NCBI GenBank assembly: GCA_958295955.1
Contig: OY282420.1
Coordinates: forward strand, 3,672,435-3,736,434
DNA from: an uncultured Bryobacterales bacterium
GTDB lineage: Bacteria > Acidobacteriota > Terriglobia > Bryobacterales > UBA6623
Direction: 5' to 3'
DNA: 64,000 bases
Position numbers and translations under genes: made by a program. Positions 33,664-40,135 of the stretch are shown one piece after another. The notes under the pieces are model-generated. The model was not told the origin of the DNA and did not search any database. It worked only from the letters and a program-made list of their open reading frames with translations. Numbering within the stretch: the first letter of the stretch is position 1; the number at the start of each line of letters is the position of its first letter.

Positions 33664-34704
33664 TCAGGGGTCGCCGGCCGCGGGTTGCGCGTCGGATTCT
33701 TCGGCGCCGCCGGGGAGGCGGGCGGCGATGAAGTCGAAGAGGACGGCGCGGGCACGGTCGCGGGTTTCCGGCCAGCCGGGCGGGCGTAGGCCGTTGTCGG
33801 CGGCGGTGAGGAAGCCGGGGAACATGCCGCCGAAGCCCTGCAGATAGGCTTCCTTGCCGTTTTGCCGCAGCAGATCGACGAAGCGCCGCTGGTCGGCGTA
33901 GGCCGGGTCCGCGTCGTGGGTGAGCAGCAGCAGCGGCGTTTGCATGCGCGCGCTATGGCGGAAGGCGTCGCGTTGGCGCAGCTCGCGCATCAGTTGCCGC
34001 TCGGTCAACTCGCGGCCGTAGTCGCGCAGGTAAACCGCGCGCAGGCGGCGGATGCCGGCGAAAGAGAAGTCGGGCGAGGCGGAGAACAACACCGGCGAGA
34101 CGGCGACGGCCGCCTGAAAGATATTCGAGCGCGCGGCGGCCTGCAGCGCTACGGACGCGCCGTGGTCGAAGCCCACGACGGCTATGCGCAAGGAGTTGAC
34201 GTAGGGCAGCTTGCGCACGAGTTGCGCGGCCTGCAGCAGGTCGATGACTTCGCCTTTGGCGTACTCTTTGACGCCCTGGGAGTCGCCTTCGATGCCGCTG
34301 TGCCCGCGGAAGCTGGGGGCCATCGTCACGTAGCCGCGGCGGGCGAACTCGTAAACGATTTCGCGGAAGGGCGCGGTCACGCCGCTGTCGGAGCCGTGGG
34401 CGAGGACGACCGCCGGGTACACGGTCAGCGCTTTTTCGGGGTTTTGCTTGTCCCATTCGATAGGCGGCAGGGCGAGCAGGGCGGTCTGGCCGAGATCTTG
34501 CGATTTGAAGGCGGCGTGGTGGGCGGCGAACGATTCTTCGCGCAGGACGGGCTCGAGCAGGCGGATTTCCGCCGTGCGCACGCCGAGCCGTTCCCAGTCG
34601 GTTTGGGCGGGGGCAGGCGGCGGCGCCGTCCAGTGGAGAGCGAAGGCGAGTGCCGCCGGCGCCCGGCGCCAAGTGGAGAGTGGAAAGTGGAAAGTGGAAC
34701 GCAA
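33664..34704 (-). CDS. Secreted alpha/beta-hydrolase-fold protein, catalytic residues altered
   Basis: A 346-residue protein related to dienelactone hydrolase/prolyl oligopeptidase domains: AVVLAHGSDSGVTAPFREIV (oxyanion strand), YVTMAPSFRGHSG, then the nucleophile elbow VVGFDHGASVALQAA, and LLLLTHDADPAYADQ. The elbow has Asp where Ser or Cys is expected, and the usual C-terminal catalytic His is not visible (FGGMFPGFLTAADNG). It may therefore be a non-hydrolytic member. An N-terminal hydrophobic stretch ending PPPAPAQ suggests export. The first 13 residues are encoded by a GTGGAAAGTGG micro-repeat, so the annotated start is the only ATG but may not be ancestral. Confidence 0.75.
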   Translation of the reverse strand: MRSTFHFPLSTWRRAPAALAFALHWTAPPPAPAQTDWERLGVRTAEIRLLEPVLREESFAAHHAAFKSQDLGQTALLALPPIEWDKQNPEKALTVYPAVVLAHGSDSGVTAPFREIVYEFARRGYVTMAPSFRGHSGIEGDSQGVKEYAKGEVIDLLQAAQLVRKLPYVNSLRIAVVGFDHGASVALQAAARSNIFQAAVAVSPVLFSASPDFSFAGIRRLRAVYLRDYGRELTERQLMRELRQRDAFRHSARMQTPLLLLTHDADPAYADQRRFVDLLRQNGKEAYLQGFGGMFPGFLTAADNGLRPPGWPETRDRARAVLFDFIAARLPGGAEESDAQPAAGDP

Positions 34705-34829
34705 GACGGCGGCGAGTGGCGGCGGTTTTGGCGATTATAGCAGCGGCGGCCGGCGGCTTTGCTCGGTTCGGCGCCGTGCGCCGGGGAACGAGTGGAGAGC
34801 GGGGGCGGCTGGTATAATTCGCAAGCCCG

Positions 34830-35876
34830 ATGGCTGCGAAATTTCGAGTGGGCGTCGATCCCGGCTGGGGCGAGCGTCTGGAGGCTTTGCTCGGTCCGGC
34901 GCTGCGCGAGTTTTTCGCGCCCGGCGGGCGGATTGAGTGGGAAGTGATGCCCGCGCAGCCCGCAGGCGTTGCCCGACCGGAAACGCTTCAGGAGTACGAC
35001 GGGATTTTGGCGATGCAGATGAATTTTCCGGCTTCCAGCTTCGCCGGCGTCGACCGGCCGGCCTGCATCGCGCGCTGGGGAGTCGGGTTCGACCGCATCG
35101 ACGTTGCCGCCGCAACCGCGGCCGACGTGCTGATCGCGCTGACCCCGACGGCGATTTCCCGCGCCGTCGCCGAAGCGGAGATGGCCTTGATCTTCGCCCT
35201 GTCGAAGCAACTGCCGGCGCTGGACAAACGCACGCGGGCAGGCCGCTGGCGAGAGGACATGCCCATCGCGGGCGCGGACACGGCGGGCAAGACGCTGGCC
35301 TCGGTCGGTCTGGGCAGGATCGCCGCGGAGTTGTTCCGCATGGCGCGCGGCATCGGTTTCGGCCGCCTGCTGGCCTACGATCCGTACTGTCCGCCGCAGC
35401 GCGCCGCGGCGTTGGGCGTCGAGCCGGCCTCTCTCGAAGCGGTCATGGCGCAGGGGGATTTCATTACGGTCAACACGCTGCTCAACGCGGAGACCCGCGG
35501 CCTGATCGACGCGCGCTTGCTGGCGCTGATGAAGCCGAGCGCGTATTTCATCAATACCGCCCGCGGGCCGATCGTGGACGAACCCGCGCTGATCCGCGCG
35601 CTGCAGGAGCGGCGCATCGCCGGAGCGGGCATCGACGTTTTCGCCCGGGAGCCGCCGCGGCAAGATCATCCGTTTTTTTCCATGGACAACGTCATCGTGA
35701 CGCCGCACGCGGTTGCCTGGACGCGGGAAGGTCTGGCCGGCAACAGCCGCGAGGCCTGCGCGAACTTGGCGTGCGTTGCCTCGGGCGAGGCGCCGCCGCA
35801 TATGGCCAATCCCGAAGCCGCGGCGCGGCCGGGAGTGCGGGCGAAGCTGGCGGCGCTGCGCGCCAAGGGAGAGTGA
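34830..35876 (+). CDS. D-isomer-specific 2-hydroxyacid dehydrogenase family protein
   Basis: A 348-residue protein. The NAD-binding domain has ASVGLGRIAAELFRMARGIG (GxGxxA variant of the GxGxxG motif) followed by LLAYDPY. The catalytic elements of the family are present: the Arg in NTARGPIVDEPALIRAL, the Glu in GAGIDVFAREPP, and the His in VIVTPHAVAWTRE. Reaction: reversible NAD(P)H-dependent conversion between 2-oxoacids and 2-hydroxyacids; the substrate cannot be told from sequence. The HpcH/HpaI aldolase gene follows after 17 bp, so both probably work in one route for small hydroxy- or oxo-acids. The gene boundary carries GTGAAAAGTGGAGCGTGAAG micro-repeats. Confidence 0.88.
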   Translation: MAAKFRVGVDPGWGERLEALLGPALREFFAPGGRIEWEVMPAQPAGVARPETLQEYDGILAMQMNFPASSFAGVDRPACIARWGVGFDRIDVAAATAADVLIALTPTAISRAVAEAEMALIFALSKQLPALDKRTRAGRWREDMPIAGADTAGKTLASVGLGRIAAELFRMARGIGFGRLLAYDPYCPPQRAAALGVEPASLEAVMAQGDFITVNTLLNAETRGLIDARLLALMKPSAYFINTARGPIVDEPALIRALQERRIAGAGIDVFAREPPRQDHPFFSMDNVIVTPHAVAWTREGLAGNSREACANLACVASGEAPPHMANPEAAARPGVRAKLAALRAKGE

Positions 35877-35893
35877 AAAGTGGAGCGTGAAGC

Positions 35894-36670
35894 GTGAAGG
35901 CCAATCGGATTCGGCAGGCGGCGGCGGAGGGGCGCGTTCCCATTGGGCACATGCTGATGGAATTCGGCGCCGGCGGCATCGCCCAGCTCTGCGCGTTCGC
36001 CGATCTGGATTTCGTGCTGATCGACATGGAGCACGGGCCGTTCGGGATTCGCGAGGTCGCCGAGTTGATCGCGCGCTTCAAGGCCACGGAGATCAGCCCG
36101 ATCGTGCGCGTGCCGGCCGGCGGGCATGCGCACGTGGCCCGCGTCATGGACGCCGGCGCGCACGGAGTGATGGCCCCCGACGTGCGCACGGCCGCGCAGG
36201 CGCAGCGGCTCAATGCGGCGATGCGTTACGCTCCCGCCGGCGCCCGCGGCTTGGGGTTGGGGACGGCGCATAACGACTTCGTCCCCCCGGACCCCGTCGC
36301 CTACATGCAAGCGGCGAACGCCCGGAATCTGCTGATCTGCCAGATCGAGAGCCGGACGGCGCTGGACAACCTGGAGGCCATCGCGCAAACCCCCGGCGTC
36401 GATTGCCTGTGGGTGGGGCACATGGACCTGACGCAATCGATGGGCATCGTCGGGCAGTTGCGGCACGCGGACTTTCTGTTCGCGCTACGGCGCACGGCCG
36501 CCTGCGCCAAGGCGCACGGACTTTTCGCCGGCATCCAACCGAGCAGCGCGGAGCAGGCCGAGGAGTGGATGCGCCTGGGTTTCGATCTGATTTCGTTCAG
36601 CGCGGATATCGCCGTTTACCGCTCGGCGCTGCGCGCCGGGGTGGCGGCGCTGCGCGCCAGGGGAGCGTGA
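35894..36670 (+). CDS. HpcH/HpaI-family aldolase
   Basis: A 258-residue TIM-barrel protein. FVLIDMEHGPFG carries the conserved Glu/His of the family, SPIVRVPAGGHAHVARVMDA the conserved Arg, GAHGVMAPDV the next strand, and LLICQIESRTALDNLEAI the metal-binding Glu. VDCLWVGHMDLTQSMG holds the metal-binding Asp. These class II aldolases cleave or form 2-oxo-4-hydroxy acids such as 4-hydroxy-2-oxoheptanedioate or 2-dehydro-3-deoxyglucarate. It lies 17 bp after the 2-hydroxyacid dehydrogenase on the same strand, probably one operon. Exact substrate unknown. Confidence 0.9.
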   Translation: MKANRIRQAAAEGRVPIGHMLMEFGAGGIAQLCAFADLDFVLIDMEHGPFGIREVAELIARFKATEISPIVRVPAGGHAHVARVMDAGAHGVMAPDVRTAAQAQRLNAAMRYAPAGARGLGLGTAHNDFVPPDPVAYMQAANARNLLICQIESRTALDNLEAIAQTPGVDCLWVGHMDLTQSMGIVGQLRHADFLFALRRTAACAKAHGLFAGIQPSSAEQAEEWMRLGFDLISFSADIAVYRSALRAGVAALRARGA

Positions 36671-36718
36671 AGACGAAGCGGATTCCGCAGGCTGCGCCGC
36701 GGGGCGTTTTCGCACTCT

Positions 36719-37282
36719 TCAGCCCGAAGATTCGCCGACATCGCCGCTGCGGCTGACGGGCGTGTCGAACAGGTCGGGGTCGTCGTCCATTTGGCGTTCC
36801 CGGGACGTGCGGCGGCGCTGTTTGGTCGGCGGCGGGGCGGGGTTTTTGGCGGCGGTCATGCGGGCGTCCTCGAAGCCGCGCACGGTGTGGTAGATGGCGC
36901 GGTCGAAGAAGGCGGATACGGCCAGCAGCAATTCCAATTCGAGGTCGCGCTCGGAAGAGTCGCCTTGCGCCGATCCGCGCACGAAATCGATCAGCGCGGC
37001 CTTGGTTTCGGTGAGGGCGAAGACGAGTTGGTCGAGGGGCATGCCGTCGTGGAAGCGTTCGCGGCCCTTGCGTTCGTAGCTGGTGCGCAGGCGATGCCAG
37101 GTCTGGCTTTGCAGCCAGCTTCCCAGGTGTTGGTACAGGTCGTGGACAAGCTTGTGGTACTTGTTGTCGGGCATGGAGTGGTAAAACTCCGCGCGGCTGT
37201 CTTGCTTGACCGTTTCGACAACGTCCATGGCCAGCTTGTCGGCGTTGGCTTCGATTTGTTTGACGAGTTTGCGCGAGATCAT
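36719..37282 (-). CDS. RsbRD N-terminal-like helical domain protein
   Basis: A 187-residue all-helical protein: EANADKLAMDVVETVKQDSR, then AEFYHSMPDNKYHKLVHDLY and HLGSWLQSQTWHRLRTSYER, which resembles the globin-like RsbRD_N sensor domain. A basic Pro-rich linker (PPPTKQRRRTSRERQ) and an acidic tail (MDDDPDLFDTP) follow. There is no STAS domain, so it is only the sensor part of an RsbR-like protein. In stress-signalling systems such domains sense a signal and modulate kinases or phosphatases; here no partner gene is adjacent. Family call moderate, role unknown. Confidence 0.65.
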   Translation of the reverse strand: MISRKLVKQIEANADKLAMDVVETVKQDSRAEFYHSMPDNKYHKLVHDLYQHLGSWLQSQTWHRLRTSYERKGRERFHDGMPLDQLVFALTETKAALIDFVRGSAQGDSSERDLELELLLAVSAFFDRAIYHTVRGFEDARMTAAKNPAPPPTKQRRRTSRERQMDDDPDLFDTPVSRSGDVGESSG

Positions 37283-37343
37283 GAGGGGATGGGCGGACTA
37301 CGCCGCTACAAGGGATAGTTTAACCCAGCGGCGCCTTGACCGG

Positions 37344-37383
37344 CGCGGCTACGGCGCCCTCGGCGTTGACCGTATGGATGCGC
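37344..37383. repeat. Left 40-bp direct repeat (old 3' end of mtaB)
   Basis: These 40 bp are identical to 38142-38181, inside the 3' end of mtaB. Read on the minus strand, this left copy continues as AVAAPVKAPLG and a TAA stop at 37320-37322, which looks like the original mtaB C-terminus. The two copies flank the DUF29 gene. Confidence 0.9.
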
Positions 37384-37399
37384 CCCGGTAATCAGTATC

Positions 37400-38053
37400 T
37401 CAGCGATCCCAGCCTATGCCGCGGTCCGGCGCGCGGTCTGCGCGGACCGGGAAACCGGCGTTCATGCGGGTGTTGAGAACGCGGGCGACGCTTGGCGGCC
37501 ATACGTCATCGCGGGGCTCGCGGTCGCGCCGCGGATCGTAGGCTGTCACCTCTTCGAGGCGGTAGGGGCACTCTTGGGGCAGGATATCGTTCCATTTGCG
37601 GGGGGACTTTGCGCAATCTTCGCCGCGATGCTCGCGGTCGTATTTTTTGAATTTTTTGACGGCGAGGTAGCGCCCACGCTTCCAGGCGGCGGCGAACATC
37701 TCGGCGTACCGACCCTTGAGACCCGGGTTTTCGTCAATGAGTTCGACCATATGGTAGCGGAAAATCCCTATTTCATCCTCCCAGTGGTGCAACGCTTCTT
37801 TGCCGGCGTAGTCCCGGTATTCGATCTTCAACAGGTGTTCGAGCACGCGAGCGCAAAAGGCTTGCCAACTGTGCTGCTGCGCTTTTCCCAAGGCTTCGAT
37901 CTCCTCGATGACGTTGTCCCAATCGACCGCGGCAAGGTCGCGCCGGCGCAAGGCCTCGGCCTGCTGCCCCGTCCAGGAGTAGAAGTCGCGTTCGTAGAGG
38001 CCGCTCGGTTGGCGGATCTGCCGGATGTCGGGAGTTGGAGCAACCGTTCCCAT
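37400..38053 (-). CDS. DUF29 family protein
   Basis: About 217 residues from ATG 38053; the frame could start at 38125 but the conserved domain begins near the inner ATG. The DUF29 signature is clear: LYERDFYSWTGQQAEALRR, then DWDNVIEEIEALGKAQQHSW, and LLKIEYRDYAGKEALHHWE. DUF29 proteins are common in cyanobacteria and other bacteria, often in many copies, and their function is unknown. The gene lies between 40-bp direct repeats derived from mtaB, so it looks like an inserted cassette. The C-terminus (VARVLNTRMNAGFPV) is intact. Confidence 0.85.
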   Translation of the reverse strand: MGTVAPTPDIRQIRQPSGLYERDFYSWTGQQAEALRRRDLAAVDWDNVIEEIEALGKAQQHSWQAFCARVLEHLLKIEYRDYAGKEALHHWEDEIGIFRYHMVELIDENPGLKGRYAEMFAAAWKRGRYLAVKKFKKYDREHRGEDCAKSPRKWNDILPQECPYRLEEVTAYDPRRDREPRDDVWPPSVARVLNTRMNAGFPVRADRAPDRGIGWDR

Positions 38054-38072
38054 ATCGTTTCTCCAACCATCA

Positions 38073-39482
38073 TTAAAACACTTCTGCTCTCGATGCGCCG
38101 CGCCGCGTCCGCCCTGCGGCGGCATTGGCGGGAATCCAGGACGCGGCTACGGCGCCCTCGGCGTTGACCGTATGGATGCGCGCTTGCAGCAGGCGGCGGG
38201 GAGGCGGATCGGGCGCGTCCAGCTCGAGGGGGATGAAGTTGTCGGAGAGCGCCCGGCCGCGGCCGTTGCGCGGGGGCAGCGAGACGGCGGAAAGTTCACG
38301 TCCGAGGAAGCGCCGGCGGAAGGCCAGGTTTTTACCGGCGATCGTCTCGCGCAGGATGCGGCTGCGCTCTTTTTTGACGGCGGCGGGGACTTGCCCGGCA
38401 TGCGCCGCGGCCTCGGTTCCGGCGCGCGGCGAGAAGGGGAACACGTGCAGGTAGGTGAACGGCAGGCGGGCGATGAAGTCGCGGGTTTGGGCGAAATCGG
38501 CGTCGGTTTCGCCGGGGAAGCCGACCATCACGTCGGCGCCGATGGCGGCGTCGGGCAGGGCTTCGCGGACGGCCAGCAGGCGCTGCTCGTAGTGGCGCGC
38601 GCGGTAACGCCGGCGCATTCTCTTGAGCACGGCGTCGGCGGCCGACTGCAGCGGCATGTGGACGTGGCGGGCGATGCGCGGGGATTGGGCGATGAGCGCG
38701 ATCAATTCCTCGGTCCAATCCATCGGCTCGACGGAGCTGATGCGCAGCTTGCGCACGGGCGTTTCGTCGAGCAGGCGGCGCAGCAGGGCGGGGAAGCGCG
38801 GGCGGCCGTCGAGGTCGCGCCCCCAGCGCCCCAGGTTGATGCCGGTGAGCACCACTTCGGGGTAATCGGCGGCGAGCGCGCGCACCTGGCGGACGGCGTT
38901 TGCGGCGTCGGCGCTGCGGCTGGGGCCGCGCACGGAGGGGATGATGCAGAACGCGCAGCGGTTGTTGCAGCCGTCCTGCAGTTTGACGTTGGGGCGGCTG
39001 CGCTCGTCGCCGGGGTCGAAGACCGGCAGCGCGGCGAGGGGCGTTTGGCGGTCGATGGGGCCGACCAGCGGTTCGGCGGCGGGGATTTGCCCGTGATAGG
39101 GGAGGTTGGCGGGCGGCGCCGCGGCGGCGGCGATGCGGACCAGGCGCGGGGCGGCGATTTCGCCGATGGCTGATTTGTGGGAATTGCCGACGACCCATTG
39201 CACGCCGTCGAGGGCGGCGAGCTCGGCGGGCTTGCGCTGGGCGTAGCAGCCGGTGACGAGGATGGCCGCTTGGGGGTGTTCGCGGTGCAGCCGGCGGATT
39301 TCGCGGCGGGCGTCGCGGTCGGCCTCGGCGGTGACGGTGCAGGTGTTGACGACGTACAGGTCGGCGGCGGCGGCGCGGGCCGAGACGGCTTGCAGGCCGC
39401 GCGCGGCGAGGTCGGCGGCGATGGCGGCGCCGTCGGCCTGGGCGGCGCGGCAGCCGAAGTTCTTGACGGCGAAGCGCGGCAG
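38073..39482 (-). CDS. mtaB: MtaB-like tRNA methylthiotransferase (radical SAM)
   Basis: About 469 codons. The N-terminal UPF0004 domain has three cysteines: KNFGCRAAQAD, VNTCTVTAEAD and VTGCYAQRKP. The radical SAM motif CNNRCAFC follows in KLQDGCNNRCAFCIIPSVRG, and the SAM-binding glycines in VMVGFPGETDADF. A TRAM-like C-terminal region ends near the 40-bp repeat. MtaB adds a methylthio group to N6-threonylcarbamoyladenosine 37 in tRNAs. Odd points: no ATG, GTG or TTG precedes the first domain; the best candidate is CTG at 39482, exactly where a duplicated cassette begins. The C-terminus past 38142 appears altered by the DUF29 insertion. Confidence 0.85.
   Translation of the reverse strand: MPRFAVKNFGCRAAQADGAAIAADLAARGLQAVSARAAAADLYVVNTCTVTAEADRDARREIRRLHREHPQAAILVTGCYAQRKPAELAALDGVQWVVGNSHKSAIGEIAAPRLVRIAAAAAPPANLPYHGQIPAAEPLVGPIDRQTPLAALPVFDPGDERSRPNVKLQDGCNNRCAFCIIPSVRGPSRSADAANAVRQVRALAADYPEVVLTGINLGRWGRDLDGRPRFPALLRRLLDETPVRKLRISSVEPMDWTEELIALIAQSPRIARHVHMPLQSAADAVLKRMRRRYRARHYEQRLLAVREALPDAAIGADVMVGFPGETDADFAQTRDFIARLPFTYLHVFPFSPRAGTEAAAHAGQVPAAVKKERSRILRETIAGKNLAFRRRFLGRELSAVSLPPRNGRGRALSDNFIPLELDAPDPPPRRLLQARIHTVNAEGAVAASWIPANAAAGRTRRGASRAEVF
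38142..38181. repeat. Right 40-bp direct repeat (within mtaB)
   Basis: Exact copy of 37344-37383, encoding IHTVNAEGAVAA near the end of mtaB on the minus strand. Downstream of it mtaB continues into non-homologous sequence (WIPANAAAG...), as expected if the DUF29 segment inserted here and created or used a 40-bp duplication. Confidence 0.9.
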
Positions 39483-39487
39483 CGCGG

Positions 39488-39817
39488 TTATCCCCTATCC
39501 ATCAGGCCGATCGCGGTATTGAACAGGCCGAGCGCGGCCAGAATCGCGAGCAACACCAGGATCGCGCCGATCATCCAACGCGTGGTTCGAATCTCGCTTC
39601 CGAAGACTTCTTTTTGCGCGTCGATTTTGGTTCCTTGCGCATCGATTTTGCCATTCAATTCGACGCGCATGGCGTCGATCTTGGAACCGAGTTCGGCGGT
39701 GACGTTCTGACCGGCCATGTTACGTACCTCCTGTACAGCAGTATACGCCGAATTTTCCGATGCGCCGGCTTCCCGCAAGGCGTCGAAGAGTATCTTGTCG
39801 TCGGGGTCGGGCATCAT
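39488..39817 (-). CDS. Small coiled-coil protein with C-terminal membrane helix (copy a)
   Basis: A 109-residue protein. N-terminal helix ILFDALREAGASENSAYTAV, a coiled coil (AELGSKIDAMRVELNGKIDA...), and a C-terminal membrane segment (MIGAILVLLAILAALGLF). The layout resembles DUF1640/CCDC90-like proteins and matches copies b-f in this window. An internal ATG at 39718 has a better RBS (AGGAGG) and a TATACT box upstream, so a 76-residue form may be the main product. The gene ends next to the start of mtaB. Function unknown. Confidence 0.6.
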   Translation of the reverse strand: MMPDPDDKILFDALREAGASENSAYTAVQEVRNMAGQNVTAELGSKIDAMRVELNGKIDAQGTKIDAQKEVFGSEIRTTRWMIGAILVLLAILAALGLFNTAIGLMDRG

Positions 39818-39864
39818 TCTCAGCGTAGCAGGGAGGCGCCGCGCGCCCGGTCAGTGGAGCGCGG

Positions 39865-40074
39865 TTATCCCCTATCCATCAGGCCGAGCGCGGTATTGAA
39901 CAGGCTGAGCGCGGTCAGAATCGCGAGCAGCGCCAGGACCGCGCCGAGCAGCCGGCGCGTAGTCCGAATCTCGCTTCCGAAGACTTCTTTTTGCGCGTCG
40001 ATTTTGCCGTTCAACTCGACGCGCAGGGCGTCGATCTTGGAACCGAGTTCGGCGGTGACGCTTCGACCGGCCAT
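39865..40074 (-). CDS. Small coiled-coil membrane protein (copy b, N-terminally shortened)
   Basis: A 69-residue near-duplicate of copy a from its internal ATG onward: SVTAELGSKIDALRVELNGK, KEVFGSEIRTTRR, then membrane segment LLGAVLALLAILTALSLF. A deletion removes four residues of the coiled coil relative to copy a. An AGGAGG ribosome site lies just upstream and the same TATACT box is kept. Upstream codons still read AYTALKEAP, a remnant of the longer form. About 380 bp separate equivalent positions of a and b, a tandem duplication. Confidence 0.6.
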   Translation of the reverse strand: MAGRSVTAELGSKIDALRVELNGKIDAQKEVFGSEIRTTRRLLGAVLALLAILTALSLFNTALGLMDRG

Positions 40075-40135
40075 GTTAGGCGCCTCCTTTAAGGCAGTAT
40101 ATGCCGCAGGCGCCGCGCGCCCCGGCCGGCGGCTG

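Noticed and set aside
34425-35801. 458-codon minus-strand open frame
   Set aside because: Antisense to the 2-hydroxyacid dehydrogenase, Arg-rich and without recognisable motifs.
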